A stretch of DNA of 64,000 nt from Microbacterium hydrocarbonoxydans (GCF_904831005.1 NZ_LR882982.1:2666001-2730000); one strand, 5' to 3'; positions 16,867-26,301 are shown, numbered from the stretch's first letter. Notes: generated by a model from the sequence alone, not told the origin. Numbers and translations are program-made.

Positions 16867-18255
16867 GTGAATACCCGTGCGACAGCAGCAGCAATGGCCG
16901 CGGTGTGCGTGACGGCGCTCGCCCTCACCGGATGCACGAGCTCCGGCGACGACGACGGCGGCGATGCCGGCATCACCTTCTGGTTGCAGGAGGACCTTCC
17001 TGACCGCGTGGCCGCCACGCAGGAGATCGTCGATGCGTTCACCGACGAGACCGGCATCGAGGTCGAGGTCGTCTCGGTCGCCGAAGACCAGTTCGCCCAG
17101 CTCATCACCTCGTCTGCTGCGGCCGGCGACCTGCCCGACGTGATCGGCGGGATCTCGCTGCCTCAGGTGCGCACGCTGTCGGCCAACGAGTTCGTCGACA
17201 CAGATGCCGTCGCTGCGACGATCGACGCGCTCGACCCGTCGACGTTCTCCGAGAACGCGCTCGCGCTGACCTCCGACGGGGACACCAGCCTGGCGATCCC
17301 GAGTGAGTCGTGGACTCAGATGCTCTTCTACCGCACCGACCTCTTCGAGGCTGCGGGCCTGGATGTCCCCGACTCGTACGAATCGATCCTCGAGGCCGCG
17401 AAGACCCTCGACTCGCCGGAGGTCGCCGGTTTCGTCGGCGCCACCGCCCCGGGAGACGCCTTCACAGAGCAGACCTTCGAGCAGATCGCGCTCGGCAACG
17501 GGTGCGAGCTCGTGAACGAAGACGGTGACGTCGAGCTCGATTCGGATGCCTGTGTCAGCGCGTTGGAGTTCTACGGCGAGCTGACCGGCGACTACTCGGT
17601 GCCGGGCGCTCAAGACGTCGACACGACCCGCGCCACGTACTTCGCGGGCGACGCGGCCATGTTCATCTGGTCGAGTTTCGTGCTCGACGAGCTGGCGGGC
17701 CTGCGTGAGGACGCGAAGCCCTCGTGCCCCGAGTGCCTTGCCGACCCCGCCTTCCTCGCGGCGAACACCGGTGTGGTCACGTCGATCGCCGGACCCGATT
17801 CCGACGCCGCGGCGCAGTTCGGCGAGATCACCTCGTGGACCATCACCGAGGGAGCCGCCACCGACGCGTCGCAATCGTTCGTCGAATACATGATGAGCGA
17901 CGGCTACGAGCCCTGGATCGCGATCGCTCCCGAGGGCAAGGTTCCCGTGCGAACCGGTACCCCCGAAGAGCCGACGGCGTTCTCCGACATGTGGGCCACG
18001 CTGCCCGCCGGAGTCGACACCAAGGCTCCTCTGTCCGACTTCTACGCACCCGAGGTCCTCGATGCTGTGGCCGCAGGGCCCGAGGATCTCGCCCGCTGGG
18101 GCATCACCCAGGGTCAGGGCTCGCTGCTCGGCGCGCTGCAGGGCGAGCTCCCCGTTGCGACGGCGGTGAGCGATGTCGCCCAGGGCGGTGACCCGGCTGA
18201 CGCCGCGTCGACCGCCGCCGAGACCGTGCGTTCGATCGCAGAGTCGCTGAAGTGA
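16867..18255 (+). CDS. ABC transporter sugar-binding lipoprotein (family 1 extracellular solute-binding)
   Basis: A 462-residue lipoprotein. The GTG at 16867 was chosen because AAGGAGG (16854-16860) precedes it by 6 nt. The signal peptide ends in LTGC. The mature part has the MalE-like fold (ITFWLQEDLPDRVAATQEIVDAF, later VEVVSVAEDQF and GDLPDVI). It captures a carbohydrate outside the cell for the two permeases that follow. Its stop overlaps the permease start (GTGA). Equivalent in place to YcjN of E. coli. No ATPase gene is in the operon, so a shared MsmK-type ATPase is likely. Confidence 0.93.
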   Translation: MNTRATAAAMAAVCVTALALTGCTSSGDDDGGDAGITFWLQEDLPDRVAATQEIVDAFTDETGIEVEVVSVAEDQFAQLITSSAAAGDLPDVIGGISLPQVRTLSANEFVDTDAVAATIDALDPSTFSENALALTSDGDTSLAIPSESWTQMLFYRTDLFEAAGLDVPDSYESILEAAKTLDSPEVAGFVGATAPGDAFTEQTFEQIALGNGCELVNEDGDVELDSDACVSALEFYGELTGDYSVPGAQDVDTTRATYFAGDAAMFIWSSFVLDELAGLREDAKPSCPECLADPAFLAANTGVVTSIAGPDSDAAAQFGEITSWTITEGAATDASQSFVEYMMSDGYEPWIAIAPEGKVPVRTGTPEEPTAFSDMWATLPAGVDTKAPLSDFYAPEVLDAVAAGPEDLARWGITQGQGSLLGALQGELPVATAVSDVAQGGDPADAASTAAETVRSIAESLK

Positions 18256-19280
18256 GCAGAGTCGTCGAAGGGTCCGGGCTCGGGGCACAGCGCCCCGAGC
18301 CCGGCACCACGCCGCCGAGACCGACCGGCGCAGTGAAGCCGCGGCGCGGGTCGAGGCACAGTCGGGAGGAGAACCGGGCGGGGCTGCTGCTCATCTCGCC
18401 GACCTTCATCATCATCGTGGTCGCCGTCGTCCTGCCGATCATCTGGGCGATCTCCCTCGCGTTCCAGGACGTCCGTCTGATCAACATCCGCGGCACCGGC
18501 ATCATCGGCGACTACACACTCGACAACTTCATCGACGTGCTGACATCGCCCGGCTTCTTCAGCGCGCTGTGGACCACGATCGTCTACGCCGTGTGCGGTA
18601 CGGCGCTCGCGATCGGCATCGGCCTCGCCGCCGCCCTCGCCCTGCGCAAGCCGTTCCGCGGGCGCGGTCTCGTGCGCGCCTCGCTGCTGCTGCCGTACGT
18701 GGCCCCGGTCGTGGCCGCGACGTTCGTGTGGTCGACCATGCTCAACCCGCAGTTCGGCATAGTGAACTGGTTCGGCACCACCGTGCTCGGTTGGGAGGAG
18801 CCGATCGCGTTCCTCTCCGACCGCGCTCTGCCCGTGAGCATCTTCGGCTGGCAGGTCGAGCTGCCGATGGCGCTGATCACCGTCATCCTGTTCGAAGCCT
18901 GGCGATCCTTCCCGTTCGCCTTCCTGTTCCTGACCGCCCGACTCGAGGCGGTGCCCGGCGTGCTCGACGAGGCGGCGAGGGTCGACGGTGCGACCCCGAC
19001 GCAGCGCTTCCGTCACATCCTTCTGCCCCAGCTGCTGCCGACGATCGCGGTGCTCTGCGTGCTGCGTTTCATCTGGACGTTCAACAACTTCGACGACATC
19101 TACCTGCTGACGGGCGGCGGAGCCGGCACAGAGGTCGTCTCGGTGCGGGTGTTCGATCTGCTCACCGCGCGCGGTGACATCGGCGCCGCGGCAGCGCAGG
19201 CCCTGGTGCTCGCGGCCATTCTCGCCGTGCTCGTCGGCGTCTATCTCAAGATCTTCGGTCGACAGGAGGAGCAGGCATGA
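18252..19280 (+). CDS. Carbohydrate ABC transporter permease, MalF-like
   Basis: A 342-residue inner-membrane permease. After about 45 basic, soluble residues there are six transmembrane segments (the first is LLLISPTFIIIVVAVVLPII). The EAA loop reads EAARVDGATPTQRF near residue 240 and contacts the ATPase. The GTG start overlaps the binding-protein stop by 4 nt. Equivalent in position to YcjO. It forms a heterodimer with the next gene product. Confidence 0.93.
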   Translation: MSRVVEGSGLGAQRPEPGTTPPRPTGAVKPRRGSRHSREENRAGLLLISPTFIIIVVAVVLPIIWAISLAFQDVRLINIRGTGIIGDYTLDNFIDVLTSPGFFSALWTTIVYAVCGTALAIGIGLAAALALRKPFRGRGLVRASLLLPYVAPVVAATFVWSTMLNPQFGIVNWFGTTVLGWEEPIAFLSDRALPVSIFGWQVELPMALITVILFEAWRSFPFAFLFLTARLEAVPGVLDEAARVDGATPTQRFRHILLPQLLPTIAVLCVLRFIWTFNNFDDIYLLTGGGAGTEVVSVRVFDLLTARGDIGAAAAQALVLAAILAVLVGVYLKIFGRQEEQA

Positions 19281-20194
19281 GTGCGACGACAGACGCCGCC
19301 ATCGGGGCCCGACCCACCAGGCGGGGGATCGACCGCGACACCTTCGAGAACGCCCTGTTCCGCATCCTGCGCCCGATCGTGATCGTGCTGCTGGTGCTCG
19401 CCGCGGTCGTGCCGTTCTACTACATGGTGCTGCTGAGCTTCCGCTCGCTCGACTCGCTGCTGCAGAACCCGGGCGCGCTGTGGATCACGATCGAGGAGCT
19501 CGACCTCTCGACCTATCTCGACGTGCTGGCGCCCGTCGACGCCGGCGGGCAGGGCTTCATCGTCTTCATGCGCAACTCGCTGCTGGTTGCACTCGCGACG
19601 GTCGTGCTGACGCTCCTGGTGTCGATCCCCGGCTCGTATGCCGTGAGCAGGCTGGCCTTCTTCGGTCGCCGACAGGTCTCCGGGCTGTTCCTCGCGGTCT
19701 ACTTCTTCCCGGCGATCCTGCTGGCGGTGCCGCTGTTCGTGTTCTTCACGCAGATCGGACTGCGCGGCTCGCTCGTCGGACTGCTGATCGTCTATGTGTC
19801 GCAGGTGGCGGCTGTGTCGATCTACACACTGCGCAACTACTTCGCCACGATCCCGGTGTCGCTCGAGGAGGCCGCGGCACTCGACGGGTGCACCCGGTTC
19901 CAGATCATGCGCCGGGTCAGCATCCCGCTCGCCATGCCTGCGATCGTGTCGAACGGCCTCTTCATCTTCATGATCGCGTGGAACGAGTTCCTGTTCGCGC
20001 TGCTGTTCCTCGTCGAGAAACGCGATTCATGGACGGTCTCGCTGGGCCTCTCCCAGCTCTCCGGCAGCATCGAGGTGCCGACCACGGTGCTCATGGCCGG
20101 TTCCGTGATCCTGACCCTGCCCATCATCATCCTCTTCTTCGCCTCCGAGCGGCTCCTCGTCGGAGGCCTCACCGCCGGTGCGGAGAAGGGCTGA
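19277..20194 (+). CDS. Carbohydrate ABC transporter permease, MalG-like
   Basis: A 305-residue permease with six transmembrane segments and the EAA loop EEAAALDGCTRFQI. It pairs with the MalF-like protein. The ATG overlaps the previous stop by 4 nt. Equivalent in position to YcjP. A 25-nt gap before the dehydrogenase gene is the only non-overlapping joint in the operon. Confidence 0.93.
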   Translation: MSATTDAAIGARPTRRGIDRDTFENALFRILRPIVIVLLVLAAVVPFYYMVLLSFRSLDSLLQNPGALWITIEELDLSTYLDVLAPVDAGGQGFIVFMRNSLLVALATVVLTLLVSIPGSYAVSRLAFFGRRQVSGLFLAVYFFPAILLAVPLFVFFTQIGLRGSLVGLLIVYVSQVAAVSIYTLRNYFATIPVSLEEAAALDGCTRFQIMRRVSIPLAMPAIVSNGLFIFMIAWNEFLFALLFLVEKRDSWTVSLGLSQLSGSIEVPTTVLMAGSVILTLPIIILFFASERLLVGGLTAGAEKG

Positions 20195-20219
20195 ATCCCC
20201 GCTGGAAAGAAGGCCCCCC

Positions 20220-21278
20220 GTGCCCCACGTCGTGCAGTTCTCCGCCGTCCGAGAGGTCGAGCTGGTCGAGATCGCGCCGCAGTCGCTCACACCCGGAAGC
20301 GTGCGGATCTCCACCTGGTACTCGGGCATCTCGGCCGGCACCGAGCTCACCGCCTACCGCGGAACCAACCCGTATCTCACCTCGACCTGGGACTCCGACC
20401 GGCGGCTCTTCGTGCCGGGCGAGCCCAGCTTCGGATACCCGGTCTCCGGCTGGGGGTACTCCGAGGTCGGCGAGGTAACCGAGGTCGCCGACGACGTGAG
20501 CGGGGTTCGGGTCGGAGACGTCGTGCACGGCATCTGGGGCCACCGCAGTGACGCCGTCGTGCCGGCATCCGCGGTCGTGGGGCGGATCGTGCCCGACGGC
20601 GCCGACCCCGTGCTCGGGACGTTCGCGCGGGTGGGAGCGATCGCTCTGAACGCCGTGCTCGCCGCCGACGTGCGGCTCGGCGAGCAGGTCGCGGTGTTCG
20701 GGCAGGGCGTGATCGGACTGCTCGCTACCCGCCTCGCCACGCGCGCCGGTGCACGAGTCACGGCGGTCGACACGCTCGCGACCCGCCTGGCGATGGCCGA
20801 GGTCTTCGGCGCGCGGCACACGGTCGACGCGCTGCGGCCGGGCGGTGCGGGCGAGCTGATCCGCGAGCTCACGGGCGGCGGCGCCGACAGCGCGATCGAG
20901 CTGTCGGGTACCGATCGCGCCCTGCATGAGGCGATCCGAGCGGTGATGACGGAGGGGCTCGTCGCCGCCTCCGGCTTCTACCAGGGGGGTGGTGCCAACC
21001 TGCGCCTGGGGGAGGAGTTCCACCACAACCGCGTGCGGATCGTCGCCAGCCAGATCTCCGGAGTGCCCGTCGCTCTCGGCGGCCGATGGGACCAGGCTCG
21101 CCTCGTGCGCACCGTCATGGCGCTCATCTTCGACGGATCGGTGGATGCCGGGGTGCTCGTGTCCGACATCGCGGCGGCGGCCGATGTCGCCGAGGTCTTC
21201 GAGAGGCTCGACGCGGGCGACCCCGACATCATGCAGGCCGTGCTCCGCTTCGACGCCGCCCCCGAGCGTCTCCGGTGA
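20220..21278 (+). CDS. MDR-family dehydrogenase, YcjQ-like
   Basis: A 352-residue medium-chain dehydrogenase. The GTG start at 20220 follows GAAGG. The N-terminal GroES-like domain has SGISAGTELTAYRG where zinc ADHs carry the catalytic Cys, so the first zinc ligand is not a cysteine. The Rossmann motif GQGVIG lies near residue 162. The C-terminal FHHNRVRIVASQIS resembles a segment of E. coli YcjQ as I recall it. YcjQ oxidises position 3 of gulosides with NAD. By place in the operon this protein may oxidise or reduce the 3-position of a glycoside; that is inference. Confidence 0.85.
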   Translation: MPHVVQFSAVREVELVEIAPQSLTPGSVRISTWYSGISAGTELTAYRGTNPYLTSTWDSDRRLFVPGEPSFGYPVSGWGYSEVGEVTEVADDVSGVRVGDVVHGIWGHRSDAVVPASAVVGRIVPDGADPVLGTFARVGAIALNAVLAADVRLGEQVAVFGQGVIGLLATRLATRAGARVTAVDTLATRLAMAEVFGARHTVDALRPGGAGELIRELTGGGADSAIELSGTDRALHEAIRAVMTEGLVAASGFYQGGGANLRLGEEFHHNRVRIVASQISGVPVALGGRWDQARLVRTVMALIFDGSVDAGVLVSDIAAAADVAEVFERLDAGDPDIMQAVLRFDAAPERLR

Positions 21279-22372
21279 GCGGCATCCCCGACCATCGCCC
21301 GCGCTTCCCGGATCGCCGTCGCACGATCGGGATCATCGGCGCGGGTGCGATCGCCCGCAGCGCCCACCTTCCTGCATACGGCGCATGGGACCTCCCCGTC
21401 GTGGCCGTGGCCTCGCGAAGTCGCGGTGACGCCGAAGCGCTCGCCGCCGACTACGGCATCGAGACCGTCCACGACTCCGTCGAGGCCCTGCTCGCGGATC
21501 CTCGCGTCGAGATCGTCGATCTGGCGACCGGGCCGACGGGTCGTGTCGAGCTGATCGCCGCGGCGGTCGCAGCCGGCAAGCACGTGCTCGCCCAGAAGCC
21601 GCTCATCAGCGACCCCGCCGACCTGCCCCGCCTGCTCGAGGTGCTCGCCGATGCTCGTGCACACGGAGTCCGCGTGGCGGTGAATCAGAACGCGCGTTGG
21701 GCTCCGGCCTGGCGCCTCGCGTCTCTGCTGATCCGCGACGGCCGGATCGGCGAGGTGGTGGGGGTCACGCATCTGCACGACAAGCCGCTGCCGCCACTCG
21801 TGGGCACGCCCTTCGACGACGTGCCGCACATGCTCCTGAACGACTACCTCGTGCACTGGGTCGACATCACCCGCTGCTGGCTCGAAGGATCCCGGGTGGT
21901 CGAGATCGCGGCCCGCGACCACCGCGTTCCCGGCCAGCCCGCCGCCGCCCGGAACTCGTGGGGGGCAGACCTGCGGATGCAGACGTCGACGGGGGCGAGC
22001 GCATCGATCCGCATCGTGGGCAGTGCCCGCACAGACGCCGGCGGATGCCCGTTCTGGATCCACGGGACCGAGGGAACCATCCGCGGCAGCATCCTGCTCG
22101 GCTCCGACCGCCTGGTGCTCGAGCGCGACGGAGAGAGCAGCGAGTTCGACCTCCACGGCCAGTGGTTCACTGACGGATTCGCGGGCGCAATGGGCGAGCT
22201 GCAGTGCGCGATCGACGAGGAGCGTGAACCCGAGAACTCGGCCGAGCACGTCGTCGCCACGGTGCGCGCGACCTTCGCCGCCGTCGAATCCGCCGAACTC
22301 GACGGCGCACCCGTGCGCCCCCACGACCTCGAACTGACGACAGCCCTCGCCGGGCGGAGTGGAGCAGAGTGA
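21275..22372 (+). CDS. Gfo/Idh/MocA family dehydrogenase, YcjS-like
   Basis: A 365-residue NAD(P)-dependent oxidoreductase starting at GTG 21275, which overlaps the previous stop by 4 nt. The N-terminal Rossmann domain has GAGAIARSAHLPAY; the catalytic Lys is in AQKPLI, where the family norm is EKP, so Glu is replaced by Gln. The C-terminal alpha/beta domain contains the DYLVHWVDITRCW segment with the catalytic His/Asp pair region. E. coli YcjS reduces 3-keto-glucosides. The pairing of this gene with a YcjQ-like gene points to a two-step oxidation and reduction at C3 of a sugar. Confidence 0.87.
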   Translation: MSGIPDHRPRFPDRRRTIGIIGAGAIARSAHLPAYGAWDLPVVAVASRSRGDAEALAADYGIETVHDSVEALLADPRVEIVDLATGPTGRVELIAAAVAAGKHVLAQKPLISDPADLPRLLEVLADARAHGVRVAVNQNARWAPAWRLASLLIRDGRIGEVVGVTHLHDKPLPPLVGTPFDDVPHMLLNDYLVHWVDITRCWLEGSRVVEIAARDHRVPGQPAAARNSWGADLRMQTSTGASASIRIVGSARTDAGGCPFWIHGTEGTIRGSILLGSDRLVLERDGESSEFDLHGQWFTDGFAGAMGELQCAIDEEREPENSAEHVVATVRATFAAVESAELDGAPVRPHDLELTTALAGRSGAE

Positions 22373-23670
22373 GCGTCCTCGATGAGATCCCCGTCGGGCC
22401 CGACGCCCGGGTGTACGCGGAGGGCTGGCAGAGCTGGAGCCCGACCACGTGGCACGGCCAGGGCGACCCGATCCTCCGGCCGGCCGAGCCGTGGCAGCAC
22501 GCCATGCGCTTCCGTCCGGGAACCGAGGTGGCGACGGATGCCGTGCAGGGCGAAGGGCTGCTCGTCGTCGATCCGGGCGACGGTGCTCCCGCTCGGGTCT
22601 TCGGCACGCTCGACGCCCGACGCGAGGTGCCCACACTGCGCGCCCGCTGGCACGGCGACCGGGTGATCGTGGACGCGATCGGCGATGTCGCCGACGTCTC
22701 GTCGTGGACTCCGGATGCCGGTGGCGACGACACGGGTCTCGCCGCGCTCGCCGCGTTCGGCGATCGATTCGGCGCGGCCGCCGGGGCCAGGACCGCCGCT
22801 CGATCACCTCGCGTGTGGTGCACCTGGTACGAGTACTTCGAAGAGGTGCGGGACGCAGACGTGTTCGAGAACCTCCATGCGATCGACGATCGGGGACTCG
22901 ACGTCGACGTGGTGCAGATCGACGATGGCTGGAGCCTGGGCACCGGCGAGTGGACCGCGCCCCACCCGCGCTTCGGTTCTCTTCGGGCCGTGGTCGACGC
23001 GATCCGCGAGAGCGGGCGCCGTGCGGGCATCTGGGCCGCGCCCTTCTCGGTCGGCGCCGGCTCGACCGTCGCCCGGGAGCACCCCGACTGGCTCGTCGGC
23101 GATGCGGGGCGCAACTGGGACGACGACCTCAGGGGTCTCGACCTGACGCATCCGGGTGTCCGTGACTACCTCGCGAGCGTCTTCTCCGGCATCCGCGATC
23201 TCGGCATCGACTACGTCAAGCTCGACTTCCTCTACTCCGGTGCGATCCCGGGGGCACGGTGGGACTCGGATGCCACGCCGATCTCGGCCTACCGCTCGGG
23301 CGCCGAGCTCATCCGCGAAGTGCTCGGCGACGACGCCTTCATGCTCGGGTGCGGTGCCCCGATCCTCCCCAGCGTCGGACTGCTCGACGGCATGCGGGTC
23401 TCGGGCGACACCTTCCACGAGGGCGGCGAGGACGGCTCCCAGGGGCTCCGCGGGCGAATGTCGCTGGAGGCCAGGTCGTGGCAGCACGGGCGGTTCTGGG
23501 TCAACGACCCCGATTGTCTGGTCGCGCGGCCGGAATTCGCCCTTCGCGACGAGTGGGCTGAAGTGGTTCTCGCGGCACCCGGAATCCGTGGGTTCTCCGA
23601 TCGCATCGACGGCCTCGATGCACGCGGCATGCAGCTCGTCCGCGAGCTTCTGAAGGAGTCGGTGGCATGA
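22369..23670 (+). CDS. GH36-type alpha-galactosidase-like glycosidase
   Basis: A 433-residue glycosidase with the GH36 core: an N-terminal GWQSWS motif, VQIDDGW near residue 184, GIWAAPF, and YVKLDFLY with the catalytic nucleophile Asp (about residue 284). The acid/base Asp should be in RVSGDTF. It is much shorter than classical GH36 enzymes of about 700 residues because the N-terminal beta-sandwich is reduced to about 140 residues and no C-terminal domain is seen. No signal peptide, so it acts on an imported substrate. GTG start overlaps the previous stop. Alpha-galactosidase activity is the family default, not proven here. Confidence 0.88.
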   Translation: MSVLDEIPVGPDARVYAEGWQSWSPTTWHGQGDPILRPAEPWQHAMRFRPGTEVATDAVQGEGLLVVDPGDGAPARVFGTLDARREVPTLRARWHGDRVIVDAIGDVADVSSWTPDAGGDDTGLAALAAFGDRFGAAAGARTAARSPRVWCTWYEYFEEVRDADVFENLHAIDDRGLDVDVVQIDDGWSLGTGEWTAPHPRFGSLRAVVDAIRESGRRAGIWAAPFSVGAGSTVAREHPDWLVGDAGRNWDDDLRGLDLTHPGVRDYLASVFSGIRDLGIDYVKLDFLYSGAIPGARWDSDATPISAYRSGAELIREVLGDDAFMLGCGAPILPSVGLLDGMRVSGDTFHEGGEDGSQGLRGRMSLEARSWQHGRFWVNDPDCLVARPEFALRDEWAEVVLAAPGIRGFSDRIDGLDARGMQLVRELLKESVA

Positions 23671-25364
23671 AGACCATGATTCAGCTCGAGCAGCGCCTGG
23701 CGCCCCTGGTCGCGCAGCTCTATCCGGAAGCCGCTCCCTCGGTGCTCGCGGCACTGCTCGAGCTCGCCGCGACGTGGCGCGCCCGACTGTCGCCGGCGGC
23801 GAAAGCACGACCGGATGAGAGCACGGCCTACCTGATCACCTACGGAGACTCGTTCCGTCGGGCCGGCGAGGCGCCGCTGCACACCCTCGCGGGAGTGCTG
23901 CGGGAGCACATCGGCGACGTCATCAGCGACGTGCACCTGCTGCCCATCTACCCGTGGACCTCGGACGACGGCTTCGGCGTGCTCGATCACCGTGAGGTGA
24001 ACCCGGCGCTGGGCACGTGGGACGACGTCGCCGACCTGCGTGAGGAGTACGCCCTCGCCCTCGATTTCGTCGCCAATCACATCTCGAGCTCGTCGCACTG
24101 GTTCCGCGGCTGGCTCGAGCGCGACGAGCGGTTCGCCGGGTACTTCCTCGACCCCGCTCCCGACTTCGATCTCTCGCACGTCGTGCGCCCGCGCACCACC
24201 CCGCTCGTCCACGAGTACACGCGCCCCGACGGCTCGACAGCCCGGGCGTGGACGACCTTCGGAGACGACCAGATCGACGTCGACCCGAGCACGCCCGCGG
24301 TGCTGCTCGACCTCACCGACATCCTGCTCGGCTACCTCGCTCACGGAGCGACGACCGTGCGCCTCGACGCGATCGGCTACCTCTGGAAGGAGTCGGGCAC
24401 CAGCTGCATCCACCTGCCGCAGACCCACGCGATCATTCGCATCTGGCGCGCCCTGGTCGACGAGCTGGCTCCCGGCACGATGCTGCTCACCGAGACCAAC
24501 GTCCCCCACGCCGACAACATCACCTACTTCGGCGACGGCGATGACGAGGCGAACATGGTCTACCAGTTCGCCCTGCCCCCGCTGGTGCTGCACGCGTTCG
24601 TGACCGGTCGGGCGACGGCGCTCGCCGCGTGGGCGAGCAGGGTGGGGCCGGTGAGCGGCACCGCCACCTGGTTCAACTTCCTCGCCAGTCACGACGGCAT
24701 CGGGCTGCGCCCCACAGAAGGGCTGCTGACCGACGATGATCGCGCCCTGCTCGTGGAGCGCACCCTGGCCCGCGGGGGCCGGGTCTCGATGGCACGTCGC
24801 CCCGACGGCAGCGAAGGCGTCTACGAGCTCAACACGAACTACCTCGAGGCGCTCGTCGATCCGCACGACCCCGACCCCGACGCATCGGCCGTCACCCGCG
24901 GCCTCGCGGCGCACGCGATCCTGCTGTCGGTGGTCGGCGTGCCCGCGATCTACCACCACTCGCTGTTCGGTTCCGAGCAGGACCACGCGGGGGTGCAGGA
25001 GAGCGACATCGCGCGACGCATCAATCGGGAGGTGCTCGACGCCGACCGCCTGCGCGACGAGCTGCGTGTCTCGCACCGTCGAGCGGGCATGCTCGACGGT
25101 GTGCGGACGATGCTGGCGGTGCGGCGCGAGGTCGCCGCGTTCTCTCCGTTCGCGTCGCAGCAGATCGAGTCGCTCGACGACCGCGTGCTCGTGATCCGTC
25201 GGGCGGCCGGCACCCCGGATGAGGTGACGGCGGTCGTGAATGTCAGCGACTCGACGGTCGATCTGCCGTCGTTGAGCGGCACCGACCTGCTCACGGATGC
25301 TCGTCACGAAGGGCTTCGCATCGCACCCTTCGGCTACGTCTGGCTCGCCACGACGTCACGCTGA
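23667..25364 (+). CDS. GH13_18 phosphorylase, YcjM/glucosylglycerate phosphorylase-like
   Basis: A 565-residue GH13 subfamily 18 enzyme. Recognisable blocks are AYLITYGDSFR, HLLPIYPWTSDDGFG, DFVANHISSSSHWF, VRLDAIGYLWKESGTSCIHL (nucleophile Asp) and LLTETNVPHADN (acid/base Glu). These, and the length, resemble E. coli YcjM and glucosylglycerate phosphorylases more than the shorter sucrose phosphorylases. Such enzymes split a glucoside with phosphate to give alpha-glucose 1-phosphate. The ATG overlaps the GH36 stop (ATGA). Last gene of the operon, followed by a terminator. Alternative: sucrose phosphorylase, which would fit raffinose use with the GH36. Confidence 0.88.
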   Translation: MKTMIQLEQRLAPLVAQLYPEAAPSVLAALLELAATWRARLSPAAKARPDESTAYLITYGDSFRRAGEAPLHTLAGVLREHIGDVISDVHLLPIYPWTSDDGFGVLDHREVNPALGTWDDVADLREEYALALDFVANHISSSSHWFRGWLERDERFAGYFLDPAPDFDLSHVVRPRTTPLVHEYTRPDGSTARAWTTFGDDQIDVDPSTPAVLLDLTDILLGYLAHGATTVRLDAIGYLWKESGTSCIHLPQTHAIIRIWRALVDELAPGTMLLTETNVPHADNITYFGDGDDEANMVYQFALPPLVLHAFVTGRATALAAWASRVGPVSGTATWFNFLASHDGIGLRPTEGLLTDDDRALLVERTLARGGRVSMARRPDGSEGVYELNTNYLEALVDPHDPDPDASAVTRGLAAHAILLSVVGVPAIYHHSLFGSEQDHAGVQESDIARRINREVLDADRLRDELRVSHRRAGMLDGVRTMLAVRREVAAFSPFASQQIESLDDRVLVIRRAAGTPDEVTAVVNVSDSTVDLPSLSGTDLLTDARHEGLRIAPFGYVWLATTSR

Positions 25365-25381
25365 TCCGCCAGGCAACGCGG

Positions 25382-25414
25382 CGAGCCGCCGACCCGGTGC
25401 GGGTCGGCGGCTCG
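25382..25414. terminator. Terminator between the glycoside operon and the PepSY gene
   Basis: A perfect 14-bp stem (25382-25395 with 25401-25414) with a 5-nt loop, 17 nt after the stop of the last operon gene and 33 nt from the stop of the convergent PepSY gene. Confidence 0.85.
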
Positions 25415-25447
25415 GAGAACGACGTCGGGGACTCCTGTGCAGAGCGC

Positions 25448-26278
25448 TCAGTCGTCGGTGTCGGTGCCGACCACGGCGAAGTCGGCGCCGAAGTCGATGT
25501 CGACCGAGCGGTTGTCGCTCGTGAGCACCGACGCGTCGTAGGGGCTGACCTCGTCGTTGTCGGCGTCGAGGTCGGTGATCATGCCGTCGGCCTCGGCCAG
25601 GGCGGCGTCGACCAGCGCGCGGATGGTCGCCTCATCGAGCGTGCTCGTCGGGGCCGAGTCGTCATCCTGCTCGGTCGAGATGACAGTGGCCACGAGGTCG
25701 GCGTCCACCCGCACCTCGGTCTCGCTGCCGTCCGCTGCGATCAGCTGCACCTCCCAGGTGCCGTCGCGCTTGGCGTCGATCGAGGTGACGTCGCCGTCGA
25801 CGGCTGCACGGGCGGCGTCCGCGATCTCGACGAGCTCGTCGGCGGAATCGGTGCCGATGCCGGTCACCGGGCCTTCGCCCTGCGACGGGCGCTGGCCGTC
25901 GTCGTCGCGGTCGCCGTCGCGGTCGTCGTCGCCGGGCTGTGCGCCGCGGTCGTCGTCGTCACGCGGTCCGTCCGAGATCGAGGGGCGATCGTCGTCGTCA
26001 CCGAACTCGTCGCCGACGGCTGCACCCACAGCCACGCCGCCACCGACGAGCACCACCGCCGCGGCGATTCCGCCGCCGATCAGCAGGGCGCGCTTGCGGC
26101 CGCGCGTGGCGGGTGCCGCAGGTGCGGCAGACGTGTCGGCGGCACGCGGCTCGACGGGGACGGTCTGGGCATCCGATGCCTGTGCGGAAGGCGCCGGGGG
26201 AGCGGGCGGTGCCGGGGGAGTCGCTCCTGCGGGCAGGTTCTCGGGCGTCTGGTCGGGGGTGGGGTTCTTGTCGTTCAT
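25448..26278 (-). CDS. Membrane-anchored PepSY-domain-like protein
   Basis: A 276-residue protein with its start at ATG 26278. Residues 1-58 are a Pro/Ala-rich cytoplasmic segment, about 60-82 a transmembrane helix (ALLIGGGIAAAVVLVGGGVAV), then an Asp/Arg-rich linker. The last 150 residues hold two PepSY-like repeats (SADELVEIADAARAAVDGDVTSID with GTWEVQL; and the second starting at LDEATIRALVDAA). PepSY proteins are extracytoplasmic and often controlled by two-component systems. Three TTCAG direct repeats just upstream match repeats ahead of the response regulator gene at 28856-29533. Confidence 0.85.
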   Translation of the reverse strand: MNDKNPTPDQTPENLPAGATPPAPPAPPAPSAQASDAQTVPVEPRAADTSAAPAAPATRGRKRALLIGGGIAAAVVLVGGGVAVGAAVGDEFGDDDDRPSISDGPRDDDDRGAQPGDDDRDGDRDDDGQRPSQGEGPVTGIGTDSADELVEIADAARAAVDGDVTSIDAKRDGTWEVQLIAADGSETEVRVDADLVATVISTEQDDDSAPTSTLDEATIRALVDAALAEADGMITDLDADNDEVSPYDASVLTSDNRSVDIDFGADFAVVGTDTDD

Positions 26279-26301
26279 GTCTCGATGCTCTCGCGACAGT
26301 G

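Noticed and set aside
23289..25307. 672-codon open frame antisense to the GH13_18 and GH36 genes
   Set aside because: Shadow frame of two well-supported genes in very GC-rich DNA; composition is Arg/Val/Gly-rich without motifs.
16867..25364. Horizontal transfer or mobile element around the glycoside operon
   Set aside because: No transposase, integrase, tRNA gene or direct repeats at the ends, and base composition matches the neighbours.
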